NCBI GenBank assembly: GCA_006538405.1
Contig: BJKQ01000002.1
Span: forward strand, 186,001 to 250,000
DNA from: Hansfordia pulvinata
Lineage: Eukaryota; Ascomycota; Sordariomycetes; Xylariales
DNA length: 64,000 bases
Reading direction: 5' to 3'
How positions within the stretch are numbered: the first letter of the stretch is position 1; each line of letters opens with the position of its first letter. Below, piece after piece: positions 32,837 to 42,419 of the stretch. A program made the translations under genes and the position numbers. Below the pieces are notes generated by a model. That model was not told the DNA's origin and made no database searches. It saw only the letters and a program-made list of their open reading frames with translations.

Positions 32837-34045
32837 ATGGACTTCGCGGCCCTCATGTCCAAGGAGATCGCCAAGGCCAAGCCGCCTGCCGCCTCCACCT
32901 CAGCAGCACCGTCAGACAAGGACAAGGACGGCAAAAACAACGCCGCCACCGCCGGCGACGGCGACGGGCTGCCCAAGTACACCCGCCGCGCCGACGCCGA
33001 GGCCGCCCGCGAGGCGGCCTACCGGGCGGAGCAGGCGGAGCTCGAGTCGCGGCGCGCGGCGCGCCAGGCCGACAAGCGGCGGCGGCAGGAGGAGGACGCG
33101 GCCGAGGCCCGCGGCCGCGAGGACAAGCGCAGGCGGCTCGAGGAGGACACGCGGCGGCGGCGCGAGGAGCGCGAGGCCGAGGCCGAGCGCGCGCGCCGCA
33201 AGCGCCTGGGCCTGCCCGAGCTCCCCACCCCGGGTGAGGAAGCAGCCGGCGACGGGGATAAAGAAGAAGGAGGAGGAGGCGACGACGAGGACATACCCAA
33301 GGACGACCTGCGCGCGCGCCTGCGGCAGCTGGGCGAGCCGGCGGCGCTCTTCGCCGAGGCCCACCGCGCGCGCCTCCGGCGCTACCGCCGCCTGACCACC
33401 GCCCTCACCGACGGCCCGATCCCCACGACCCTGCAGCTCGTCGACGAGGCCGACATGCGCGTCTCCCCCGCGCTGCCGCCCGAGGGCGACCGCGCCGCCC
33501 GCCGCTGGCTGTTCCGCCAGCTGGCCTCGTACTTCACGCTCGTGCTGACCGAGTGGGGCGCCGCGCTGGCGCGGGAGCACGCCGCGAACAAGAAGAAGCA
33601 GCAGGAGGAGGACGAGGATGGAGGAGGAGGAGGGGGGGCGGCGGCGACGACGACGACGACGTTCGCGGCGCGCGCGGCGGCGGCGGCCTTCGCCTCGTCG
33701 CGCGACAACATGCGGCCGCTGTTCCGCAAGCTCGAGTCAGGGGACCTGCCCGACGACATCCTGCGGCCCGTGGCCGAGATTGTGTGCTGCGCGCAGGAGC
33801 GGCGGTACGTCGACGCCAACGACGGCTACCTGCGCCTGAGCATCGGCACCGCCGCCTGGCCCATCGGCGTCACCATGGTGGGCATCCACGAGCGCTCCGC
33901 CCGTGAGAAGCTGCACGACGGCAGCGACCGCGGCCACGTCATGGGCGACGAGGTCACCCGCAAGTACCTCCAGAGCATCAAGCGCTGCCTGACCTACGCC
34001 CAGGTCCGCTGGCCGCCGGACGACATCCGCCAGCTGATGGGTTAG
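32837..34045 (+). CDS. PRP18: Pre-mRNA-splicing factor 18
   Basis: Acts with Slu7 in the second catalytic step of splicing, docking the 3' splice site in the nucleus. Single exon, 402 residues from MDFAALMSKEIAKAK. Residues 1-130 are charged and helical with many Arg/Glu, including LPKYTRRADAEAAREAAYRA. An SFM/PRP4-like motif follows (EDIPKDDLRARLRQLGEP, about residues 153-175), then the Prp18 domain. The conserved loop region is clear: YVDANDGYLRLSIGTAAWPI followed by GVTMVGIHERSAREKLH, then GHVMGDEVTRKYLQSIKRCL ending near YAQVRWPPDD. Poly-Lys/Glu and Gly/Ala/Thr low-complexity insertions separate the early helices of the domain (about residues 252-285). The ATG context is CCACCATGG. Intact. 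Confidence 0.95.
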   Translation: MDFAALMSKEIAKAKPPAASTSAAPSDKDKDGKNNAATAGDGDGLPKYTRRADAEAAREAAYRAEQAELESRRAARQADKRRRQEEDAAEARGREDKRRRLEEDTRRRREEREAEAERARRKRLGLPELPTPGEEAAGDGDKEEGGGGDDEDIPKDDLRARLRQLGEPAALFAEAHRARLRRYRRLTTALTDGPIPTTLQLVDEADMRVSPALPPEGDRAARRWLFRQLASYFTLVLTEWGAALAREHAANKKKQQEEDEDGGGGGGAAATTTTTFAARAAAAAFASSRDNMRPLFRKLESGDLPDDILRPVAEIVCCAQERRYVDANDGYLRLSIGTAAWPIGVTMVGIHERSAREKLHDGSDRGHVMGDEVTRKYLQSIKRCLTYAQVRWPPDDIRQLMG

Positions 34046-34831
34046 GTCCCAGGGCGAGCAAGCGAGTGTGGGGCAAGAAGTGGTGGGAGGGCAACGGGGA
34101 CAGTGGCTTTTCGTTTCCTGGTTTTCTCCTGTGTTTCGCGCCACTGGGAGACCGTAACAGCTTTGCTGGACCAGCAAAGTCATGGAATGCCCCCCCGTGT
34201 TCTCCGAGGACAGATACGATAGCATGGCTCGGGCGTATATTGATTTCTGCACTGGGTTCTGATCAGGAGATTCTATTTATATGAGAAGAACCAAATACTA
34301 GCAAGATCGCAAGTCAATCATTGACACTGGAAATTGTGAAATAGCCCACTCAGCTTCGCGTCATCACAGCGTTCATCGCGCATTCGTCAGATCACAGCAT
34401 ATATCACGGACAGAGCCAGGTTGGCACAGGCAGTTGCAACGGCATGCAGCCGGGCACTTGATGCACAAAAGAAAAACACGCAGAGGTCGATTCTCTCTGT
34501 CATCTAGGTTCGAACCCGGGAGCCGTGACACGAATGCCCTCTGGGTCCTTTATGTACAGCATCCCCAATGGCGCGGACGGCCTTCTCCCACCGACGGCCA
34601 TTGCTACTGGCCGGGCCACATATTCCCGCTTCCCACACTGCACCTGAGCGTCCGATGCCGCTGGCTGAATGCACGTTCGTCGGCGAAAGACAGGCTGTCT
34701 CCGGTCCCCGGAAAAGGCGTGCAAGCCGCGTCCGCCCACTTCCGTCCCGTTCACAATGGTTTCAAGGGCTGTGCAATCGGTACTGCCCGTCGGACGATCG
34801 GTCGGTCGGTTGGTCTGTCGGTCGGTCTGAT
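34046..34831. other. Intergenic region between convergent PRP18 and complex I subunit gene
   Basis: 3' flanks only. A GGTTCGAACCC word at about 34508 resembles a tRNA T-loop, but no tRNA fold can be built around it. Confidence 0.5.
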
Positions 34832-35246
34832 CTAGTACTCGGACATGAGGTCTCCTTTCCTCTTCGCGCGCATGTCCCACTTGCCCTGTGAATATCGCGT
34901 CAGTCTTGGTCCAACTTTTCTCGTATCCTCTGCCACTTCCAGCCTCAATGTCCTGCATTTACGCCCCAAGTCCGAAAGGAGGGTGCTCTGCGCTGCGTCT
35001 GGGCAGGGCGGGGAGTTGTTCTGCTTACATCGGTCTGGTAGGCAATGACGCCGACGATGGAGGGGATGACGATGGCGTACATGATGGTGATGCCGGCAGT
35101 GCGCGGGGTCCAGCGGAAGAACTTGGGGCGCTGCGTCTGCATGGCTGTTCGCGAGAAGGGTATCGTTAGCTGCGTCGCCGCGGGGGAAGGGGTAGGGGGG
35201 TTTGTCACGTACTACCCAGCTTCTGGATCGCCGGGTCCAGCGCCAT
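34832..35246 (-). CDS. Small complex I accessory subunit, NDUFB4/B15-like
   Basis: Three small minus-strand exons, 35216-35246, 35029-35144 and 34832-34885, with GT-AG borders and matching phases, encode 66 residues. The product starts MALDPAIQKLAMQTQRPKFF, continues RWTPRTAGITIMYAIVIPSI as the start of one transmembrane helix (about residues 24-46), and ends KWDMRAKRKGDLMSEY. The N-terminal Arg-Pro-Lys-(Phe/Tyr)-Phe-Arg-Trp-Thr-Pro-Arg-Thr motif, a single helix and a basic tail fit fungal homologues of the B15 subunit of NADH:ubiquinone oxidoreductase, an inner mitochondrial membrane protein of the distal membrane arm. It has no cleavable presequence, as usual for such subunits. Because each exon is tiny, standard gene finders could miss it. 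Assignment to the exact subunit is from motif memory. Confidence 0.72.
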
Positions 35247-36428
35247 GCCTGCGAGGAAAGAAGAAGAAGTGTCAGTCTATGTTCGGATCGAGTTGTGTGC
35301 TTCTGGGCGTCTCTCGTAGCACAGAGGTTGCGCGTCCCGGGCGCCGCTCCGAGGGTGCCTCGAGGGCGGCGTGCGGTCGAGCCGGTAGGCTGCGCGCCAT
35401 TTGGGGACCGAGAGTCGTCGAGGCGATGGCGCGGGGCTTACGGAAGTGCGGAAGACCACCCATTGTGTCGGCTGTCGAGGTTGCTCGCTGGTGTGTTTGG
35501 CGTGCTGAGGGACGGTGGGTGTTGGGCTTGCGGGCGTTGCGGTCGAAACTCGAGGTTGAGGCCGGCTGAGATGAATCGACCGACTGACGGTTGGTGGAGC
35601 GGACGGCACAAGCTGGCTGACAAGTCTCGTCTTTGATTGGTCAATCAGGTCGGTCCGCCAGAAGCACCTGAGCCACATCTCAGTGGCTTCGCGGCAGACG
35701 TTGCGCCTGGCTGATGTCTCTTTGTACCTCAACTGCTGAAATGAATCTGTCAAGTGCATATACGCAATATGCATCTACCCAGTTATACGGCCGCTAGTTG
35801 CACTGTGTACACTGTGATGACTCGCTGCGGTCCAGTCCCTGTAATTGACTGGATGCAACCCCGAATCTGGCCAGCGCCTCCGTCTCTCGATCCCCTGGCA
35901 AACTGGACCTGGCACGATTAAGATGCCCGCTGTGCCGCTCCCATGGAAGCGGCCTGTCGGCAATGCCAATCCTCAGACTCTTTAGACTCCCGGCTTTATT
36001 CCAAATCACTTCCAAGATATCTACTTCCTAGTCTGTATCAAAGAGTCTGTTGAATACGTGATAGTGTATCTCGCAGAGGACCGCCCTCCCGAGCCGAGGC
36101 CCAGCGGAGATTTGCATCGTTCTCGTCATAGTCATCAGCTCGTCCCTGCGCAAAAGACCCCGGGTCACTGAACTTCCGGCCCGTCTCCAAATCGTGCCTC
36201 GTGCCATTCTTATTAATCGCACGTTTGCCTTGTAGTTTCTTTCCTCGCATCAAGCATTCAATCAACGCCGTGCAATCAATCCCTTCCACGACGCCAAGTT
36301 CGATATTGTCACGTCTTTTCTCGCTCGCAACCACAGATCAGCCGGCGACGCTTTCATCGGAGCACTACTCGCACGCCCGATCGCCGTTCCGTCAGCCCCA
36401 CACCCCACCGATCCCAGATCGCTTCGAG
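35247..36428. other. Divergent intergenic region (complex I subunit / glutathione S-transferase)
   Basis: 1.2 kb promoter region, with no supported frame. Near 36200-36420 the sequence turns pyrimidine-rich, as expected for the leader of the transferase gene. Confidence 0.5.
35636..35640 (-). promoter_or_regulatory. CCAAT box upstream of the complex I subunit gene
   Basis: ATTGG on the plus strand (CCAAT on the gene's strand) within TGATTGGTCAATCA, 390 bases upstream of the ATG. Many respiratory genes are HAP-complex targets, so the site is plausible; it is not proven. Confidence 0.35.
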
Positions 36429-37364
36429 ATGGCTTCCGAGGAGCAGCCAAAGGTGACGCTGTACTGGTGCGTATCATGCGCGACCGTACTTCTGAATGCG
36501 GTCCCAGATGGTCGTGATCGCTGACTGCTGACCGACTGTGAAGGCTTGAAAAGTCGCGGTCCCAGAGCACGCTGTGGCTGCTGGAGGAGCTCGGGGTGGC
36601 GTACGAGCTCGAGACCTTCCACCGGCAGGCCAACATGCGGGCGCCGCCGGCACTGCGCGACGTCCACCCGCTGGGCAAGTCGCCCGTCGTGTCCGTCACG
36701 CCGCCCGGGGCGGGGGCGCAGCCTCTGGTGCTGGCCGAGAGCGGCTTCATCACGCAGTACCTGAGCGAGCACTTTGGGCGCGACACGACGACGATGCTGC
36801 CGCCGCGGTGGCGCGAGGGCCAGGAGAACAAGGTCGGCGGCGAGACGGAGGCGTGGCGCCGGTGGCAATACCTGCTGCACTTTGTCGAGGGGTCTTTTAG
36901 TACGATTCCAGCCCCTCCCGCCTTCCCTTCAGCAACCTCTTTCGTAACCAGCAGCTAACCTTGGTTCGACAGTGCCGCTCATGACGGTCGCGCTGGTGAT
37001 GAGCACGCTTAAGGGAAAGCAGGTGCCCTTCTTCCTGCGGCCGATCACGGCGCTGGTGGCCAACCAGGTGCTGGACAGCTTCGTGCTGCCGGGGATCAAG
37101 CAGCAGCTGGGGTTCCTGGAGCAGCAGCTGGAGACCTCGGAGGGCGAGTACCTGTGCGGAGCGTCGCTGACGTCGGCCGACGTGCTGGCGAGCTTTTCGC
37201 TCGTGTCGGTGCGCGACCATGCGGCCATGTTGGGCAGCTGGGAGCCACGCGAGCTGTTCCCCAAGCTGATGGCGTACATCGACCGGCTCGAGAGCCTGCC
37301 GGGCTACGTGCGGGCGGCGGAGAAGATCAAGGCCATCGACGCAAGCCTGGGCGTCAAGTTTTGA
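36429..37364 (+). CDS. Glutathione S-transferase
   Basis: Cytosolic enzyme that conjugates glutathione to electrophiles. Exons 36429-36466, 36544-36899 and 36973-37364 encode 261 residues. The thioredoxin-like N-terminal domain shows VTLYWLEKSRSQSTLWLLEE, where the Ser of the SRS motif is the likely catalytic residue. LGKSPVVSV carries the cis-Pro region, and VLAESGFITQYLSEHF contains the Glu-Ser pair that binds the glutathione gamma-glutamyl group. The helical C-terminal domain has QLETSEGEYLCGASLTSADV, the N-capping box typical of GSTs. It resembles fungal Gtt1/GTE-type enzymes, some of which associate with membranes. Complete, with no odd features. Confidence 0.9.
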
Positions 37365-39785
37365 GGCGGCAACGAGGGCTCGCTCTGCTCCAGCCAGCGA
37401 CTGTCCGAGTACTTGTATGAGGCGTCAGATACTACAACATGGTTACATGAACAGGTTTGTTCGTCTCAACTCGAATGCGGAGATATTCCTCCACACCCAA
37501 CCCAGGACGTTTCTATCGACGCGCCTCAGATAGACGAGCAGAGCGTCCATAATAACTGGACTGAGACGTGCCGCAGGAACGGACCGGAGAAAATGGTCGA
37601 GGCCCGAGTGCCGGCAGGGTATGCGGCGTCATGACGTCAAGGCACACATCGATTAGGCAGACACAATGTTGTTCGGGTTTCCCTTGTACATGATTCGTAC
37701 CTCGGCGTGCTCACCTGCTTGTGCTCCAGCGCCTTTCTGCGTGCACGACCAGGCTGTTGTCAGGCACGGTGGTGGGTCGATGCCGCATCTCGATACCTTG
37801 CAGATACTTGTCTTGTCTCTACGGATACCTTGTACATCTACGAGTATTGCTTCCACCGAGTCATCAGCCCCTCCCCGCCAGCGCGCCTCGCCGGTGATGC
37901 GTGTGGGCGGGTTCAATTTTGTTGTCCGATACATGTACGCTATGCTGGGAGTGCGCGAGCATGGTACGAGTGCGAATGACCGCAGGGTGGCACGCATCGC
38001 GTTACTTGACAGTCCGACACCAGGCCTCAACGTTGGGGCGCAATGGGGCTGACGACGAAAGAACACAGCAAGACTGGCTGGCCAGTGATATCGTGTTTCT
38101 TCACCGTACCCCGGTGGCCGCGTGCTCCAGCGCTGCCACGTTTCTGCATGGCTGGCCCGCAGCCCGGCTCGATCCCTCATACGAGTACTGCCATTGCACG
38201 CCCAAGGCAGCTGGACGATGCCGTGCTCCTCGAATCTGCCCCGGAGCTGGAGAAGCGCTCGTGCAATGTTCAGGGTAAAAGTGATGCAGCTGTGCGTCTT
38301 TAGCAGGTAGCCAGCTAGCTGGTAGACTTGATCTATCCGCATTAGCGACAGCTTAATCAAATGGAACTGGTAGCTCGCAGCTCAGAAGCAGCCCTAAACT
38401 GGCGTTAGTCTCCAGGCGGCCAGGTTTGAATCCCTCCAGAGCGACCTTTTTATTAGCCGCAGCGCGAGGCCTCACGAAGGTCGCCGGGCTGCGCGGGTGT
38501 CAGCTGGCCCGAATCTCATCATCATTACTCGGGCTCCTCGCAATCATTACTGATGAGGCTGTGTCCAACGCGACCGGGCAGCTGAACTGGAGGCTCGGTA
38601 ACGCACAGCGGCACCCTGGCTTTCGTACCGCAGCCGGCCTCCGCCATTGGATCGGCATCCTGACGGCATGGCCCGGTGGCAGGGCAGGGTCAAATCCTGC
38701 CCCTCGTCCCCGAATCCATTGGGCGACTGACGTCGTCCTGCTCTGCTGCTGTCGTCGACTGGGTGTTGACGAGTGCCACGGCAGCGGAACCGGGCCCATG
38801 GAAACGGAACCACCTATCACATGGGCGGGCACGTATTCCGCCCAGACCTAACTCACCGGCACCTGCGCAAAGCGGTTGGACTGAGCTGTAACGGCGTGAG
38901 GAACCGCCTGCCCGTGGGATGCAAGGCTCGAGAAGGCTGGCTGACAGAGTGCATCGAGGCAAGGCACAAACATCAGCCCGTCTTGATGTAGGTGCGAGTA
39001 GGTAGAGGTGGAGGTTGGGTACCCGCACAAGGCCGTATTCCACCGTATTCCCGTCCATTCGGCCTTTTTCTCATTCTGAACTTTACGTACGAGGGATCAC
39101 TTGCCGTTGTGTTCAAGCTGGCTGCGCCTTCCAATTACCATCTCCAACCATCTGCTGGGAAACCACCTACGACTTCCATTTGTATACCTGACCTCTATAA
39201 GGTACCCCTTAGACACTCGACCCGACGAGTTCATCTGCGGCAAGTGCGAGTTTTGTGCAGTCGCTCCCACTCCGGCGTGCCTGCCCTCTCTCTGCTCGTA
39301 CCGCCCGCCACCCGCAGCACCGCCAACTCGGGTCAGGCCGATTCCGCCTCACCCGCCACTCGCACCCTCATCGCCAGCGCAGTTTCTTCCCGTTCTCCCA
39401 CCCATCTCGCTCCAGTCCAGACCAGACCGCGCCAGACCAGGCCGCGCCAGAACGCGCCGGAACGGCCACGCTATCGGCTACTCGTGCTCGCCTCTGTTCG
39501 CCTCTACCCGCCCTTGCGCTGAATTCGTCTGTCCAGTCCCAGTTTTTCCCGGACCTTCTCCCGCCCCATCCGGCGACGACGGCTGCGGCCTCTTTTCCGC
39601 CTAAATGAACCGCGACCTCGCTGGTCCTCCTCATTCCTCTGCCTCACCACCTGCTTGACTTGGATGCTTCCGTCCAACCGTCTTGTCTGATCCCGGCCAC
39701 GGCCTCCTGGGCACTCCCAGTCTACTATCGCCCTCCCCCAATGCGCTCCTGAATCATTGTCCTCACCACCTTCACCAACGCAGTC
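37365..39785. other. Intergenic region, glutathione S-transferase to lipase-like gene
   Basis: 2.4 kb. A 235-codon minus-strand frame at 37653-38360 is open but has no protein-like motifs and overlaps open frames on the other strand. Octamers TACGAGTA at 37839 and 38180. The last 500 bases are CT-rich and probably leader of the downstream gene. Confidence 0.5.
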
Positions 39786-42419
39786 ATGGCAACAGAAGCC
39801 CCCACCACGCCGGCCACGGCTCCGGCCCCGGCCCCGCGTCATCCTGGAGCTCTTCCCGCGGAGTATACGGAGCAGATGTACAAGCCTGCGGTGATACAGG
39901 CAGACGAGTCGTCCGACAGCGCGCCTGACGACGATCAACTCTTCTTCGACCAGGATGATGCGCAGTCTATCTTCCAGCCTGCTCTGAGCCCTGCCGTCAC
40001 TCGTCTAACGTCCGTGAAGACGCCTGCCGCAGAGAAAGCTGCTGCCATGGACCGTCTGCCCGGCGGAGGGCTCTTCGACATCGCTGAGCACTCTCAATCC
40101 AAGCCGCCGTTGGCGCCCCGGTATCCCTCGGTCATGCGCTCTGCAACTCAGTCAGACAGGACGCAAAGCCGCCAGCACCGAGGATTCTCCCTGGGTCAGA
40201 CGTCATCCCAGAACCATTCCCAGCAACACAGTCGCTTTCCCTTCCCGTCACCGTGGAATGCAGGCCCCAAGGAGTTCGTTGTGGACGATGATCATGGCCA
40301 CAGATCGGCATTGTCACAGGTATTTGGTCAGAGCACAAGACACCGGCGCTCTGCATCCACCGGCGCCGATGCGTTCAAGAAGATCAGAGAAGCATTGCCA
40401 TCCATCACGCTGCCTCCTCTACTCCCCGCGCCCTTGTCAGCCAAGATGGCCGAGTGGGCCAAGGATTCGCCTTTTCACTTCGCCGACGGTGCTTTTGAGT
40501 CTAAGCCCAGTCAGCGGACGGTCGAGCCCACCTCCTCGTCGATGTCTTCCATGCCAGCCGGCACAGAGTCGGGGAAAAGGACACCAGCCGCGCAAAGCCC
40601 CCTTTCTCAGCAACCCGACATGCGCCCGTCTCCAAGATCATCAACCACGCTGACGGTCCGCCCGCGCTTACCGCGAAGGTCTACGTCGGACGAGTCGATG
40701 CTTTTCACATCCCTGTCCAGGGTGTCATCCCTGGGTGACGATGAGAGGTGGGGGGATATCCGTGAGCAGAAAAACAGTAGATTGAAAGCCATCACCGACA
40801 GCTGGGACAGGCCCAACTTCAAGCTGCCCCAGTTTCCCAAGATGCCATCCATTATAGGGTCCGACTCGTCACAATCGAGCTTGGGGCTCACGTCTCGCCC
40901 CGAGACCATCCCAGAGACAGAGGTCCTCAGCAAAGATGCAGAGCCCGTATCTGATTTTGACCGCGCTTTGGAACAGCTCACTGGTGATGTAGTCGTGCTG
41001 GGTGGGTACCGCGGTTCCGTGCTGCGCTCCGCCAAGACTCATCGGCAGGTCTGGGTGCCCGTCAAAGTAGGACTAAATATTCGAAAAGTGAACATGGAGG
41101 TCGGCTTAGAACCCGGAGATGACGAGAAGATGGAAGAGACCATCTATCCCTCCGGCATGCTCAAGAACATTGGTCCGGTCGACATATCGAAACGGCTTTT
41201 CAAACGGCTTCGAGAGTGCGACAACGCCCAGGCGGGCAAGCTCCGAGTGTGGGATTACGGATACGACTGGCGACTGAGCCCTCACTTGCTCTCTCGGAAG
41301 CTGAACGAGTACCTTGAAAAACTACCTTCAAATCAGGGCAAACGCAGCCCGGAGGACCGCGGCGTATGGGTCATTGCCCACAGCTTAGGGGGCCTCATTA
41401 CCCGACACGCCATCAACCAACGACCGGATCTTTACGCTGGAGTCATCTTCGCAGGCACACCGCAGCGATGCATCAACATCTTGGGGCCGATTCGGAACGG
41501 AGACGCCGTGCTGTTCAATGAGAAGGTTCTCACAGCGCAGGTTAACTTCTCCCTACGGACCAGCTTCGTTTTCTTGCCCGAGGACGGCTTTTGTTTCATC
41601 AACAAGGAGACAGGCGAAGAGTATCCTGTGGACTTTTACGACCCGATGGAGTGGTCCAAATATCGCTTCTCGCCATGCATCGAGCCACCACTCCAAAGCC
41701 CGCGATCCAGCACTTTCGACTCTTTGAAGGAACTCGCCAGCAAGCTTCCCACAACCTCCCGAAGCAGGGGGGATAGCTTGTCCAGTGACCCTCGCTCGCC
41801 GCAGTCGCCCACACGGAATGCCATGGCTGACGTCGTGCGACGTGCTGAGGTTGCTCATGATCGGACATTGGCACCGCAGATGGGGACGCTCAATGCGGGT
41901 TCCCACGAGGCACAGAAGCAGCATGGGGACTCGCCTCCTCTCGACAACGACTGGGGCACTCGCAGCCGCCACATGGCATACCTCTCGCGGACCCTGGCCG
42001 AGACGAAGCGCTTCAGAGCCGAGACCGCGCACCAGGATCGGCATCGCGAGGCCAACGCATACCCGCCCATGGCCGTCATATACGGGAAGGACGTCCCGAC
42101 CGTGTACGCCGCCCATGTCAGTTCTCGGGATGTGATAGCCACGACCAACGCGTACGACAACCTGCTGTTCGCCAGCGGGGATGGGGTGGTGCTTGCTCGT
42201 GAGTCCATGTTGCCCGAGGGCTACCACATGGTCAAGGGCGGACGGATCAGCACAGATAGGGGCCACATCACGATGTTGGGAGATCTCGAGGCAGTTGGCC
42301 GGGCGCTGCAGGCTATCATCAGGGGCCGCAAGAAGGGTCTCGGGCTTGGGACCGGCGGCGGCGGGGTCCCGGAGCGGCGAAAGTCGGCCCCGAATACAGG
42401 CGAGAATTCGTCGCCCTAG
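39786..42419 (+). CDS. LCAT-like alpha/beta hydrolase (lipase/acyltransferase)
   Basis: Single exon of 877 residues. Residues 1-385 are Ser/Pro-rich and poorly structured. The hydrolase starts near residue 390 (LEQLTGDVVVLGGYRGSVLR, WVPVKVGLNIRK) and holds LRVWDYGYDWRLSPHLLSRK and the nucleophile elbow VWVIAHSLGGLITRHA, with Ser near residue 532. FAGTPQRCINILGPIRNGDA and the C-terminal ASGDGVVLARESMLPEGYH follow, where the catalytic Asp and His region (RGHITMLGDLEAVGRAL) is expected. The fold and the order of motifs match the lecithin:cholesterol acyltransferase / phospholipid:diacylglycerol acyltransferase clan. Fungal members with a long N-terminal extension are mostly uncharacterised. No signal peptide or transmembrane helix, so cytosolic or peripheral. 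Substrate unknown. Confidence 0.85.
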   Translation: MATEAPTTPATAPAPAPRHPGALPAEYTEQMYKPAVIQADESSDSAPDDDQLFFDQDDAQSIFQPALSPAVTRLTSVKTPAAEKAAAMDRLPGGGLFDIAEHSQSKPPLAPRYPSVMRSATQSDRTQSRQHRGFSLGQTSSQNHSQQHSRFPFPSPWNAGPKEFVVDDDHGHRSALSQVFGQSTRHRRSASTGADAFKKIREALPSITLPPLLPAPLSAKMAEWAKDSPFHFADGAFESKPSQRTVEPTSSSMSSMPAGTESGKRTPAAQSPLSQQPDMRPSPRSSTTLTVRPRLPRRSTSDESMLFTSLSRVSSLGDDERWGDIREQKNSRLKAITDSWDRPNFKLPQFPKMPSIIGSDSSQSSLGLTSRPETIPETEVLSKDAEPVSDFDRALEQLTGDVVVLGGYRGSVLRSAKTHRQVWVPVKVGLNIRKVNMEVGLEPGDDEKMEETIYPSGMLKNIGPVDISKRLFKRLRECDNAQAGKLRVWDYGYDWRLSPHLLSRKLNEYLEKLPSNQGKRSPEDRGVWVIAHSLGGLITRHAINQRPDLYAGVIFAGTPQRCINILGPIRNGDAVLFNEKVLTAQVNFSLRTSFVFLPEDGFCFINKETGEEYPVDFYDPMEWSKYRFSPCIEPPLQSPRSSTFDSLKELASKLPTTSRSRGDSLSSDPRSPQSPTRNAMADVVRRAEVAHDRTLAPQMGTLNAGSHEAQKQHGDSPPLDNDWGTRSRHMAYLSRTLAETKRFRAETAHQDRHREANAYPPMAVIYGKDVPTVYAAHVSSRDVIATTNAYDNLLFASGDGVVLARESMLPEGYHMVKGGRISTDRGHITMLGDLEAVGRALQAIIRGRKKGLGLGTGGGGVPERRKSAPNTGENSSP

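Noticed and set aside
34500..34520. GGTTCGAACCC, a tRNA T-loop-like word
   Set aside because: No acceptor stem, D-arm or anticodon arm can be paired around it on either strand.
22983..37364. Aldo/keto reductase, GMC oxidoreductase and glutathione S-transferase as a secondary-metabolite cluster
   Set aside because: They are separated by housekeeping genes and long gaps, and no backbone synthase or pathway regulator is present.
37653..38360. 235-codon minus-strand open frame
   Set aside because: No domain, signal peptide or biased composition. Several plus-strand frames overlap it with similar length.
38670..38700. Stem GGCAGG/CCTGCC with a seven-base loop resembling a T-arm
   Set aside because: The loop lacks the TTC start and no acceptor partner exists upstream; probably an ordinary hairpin.
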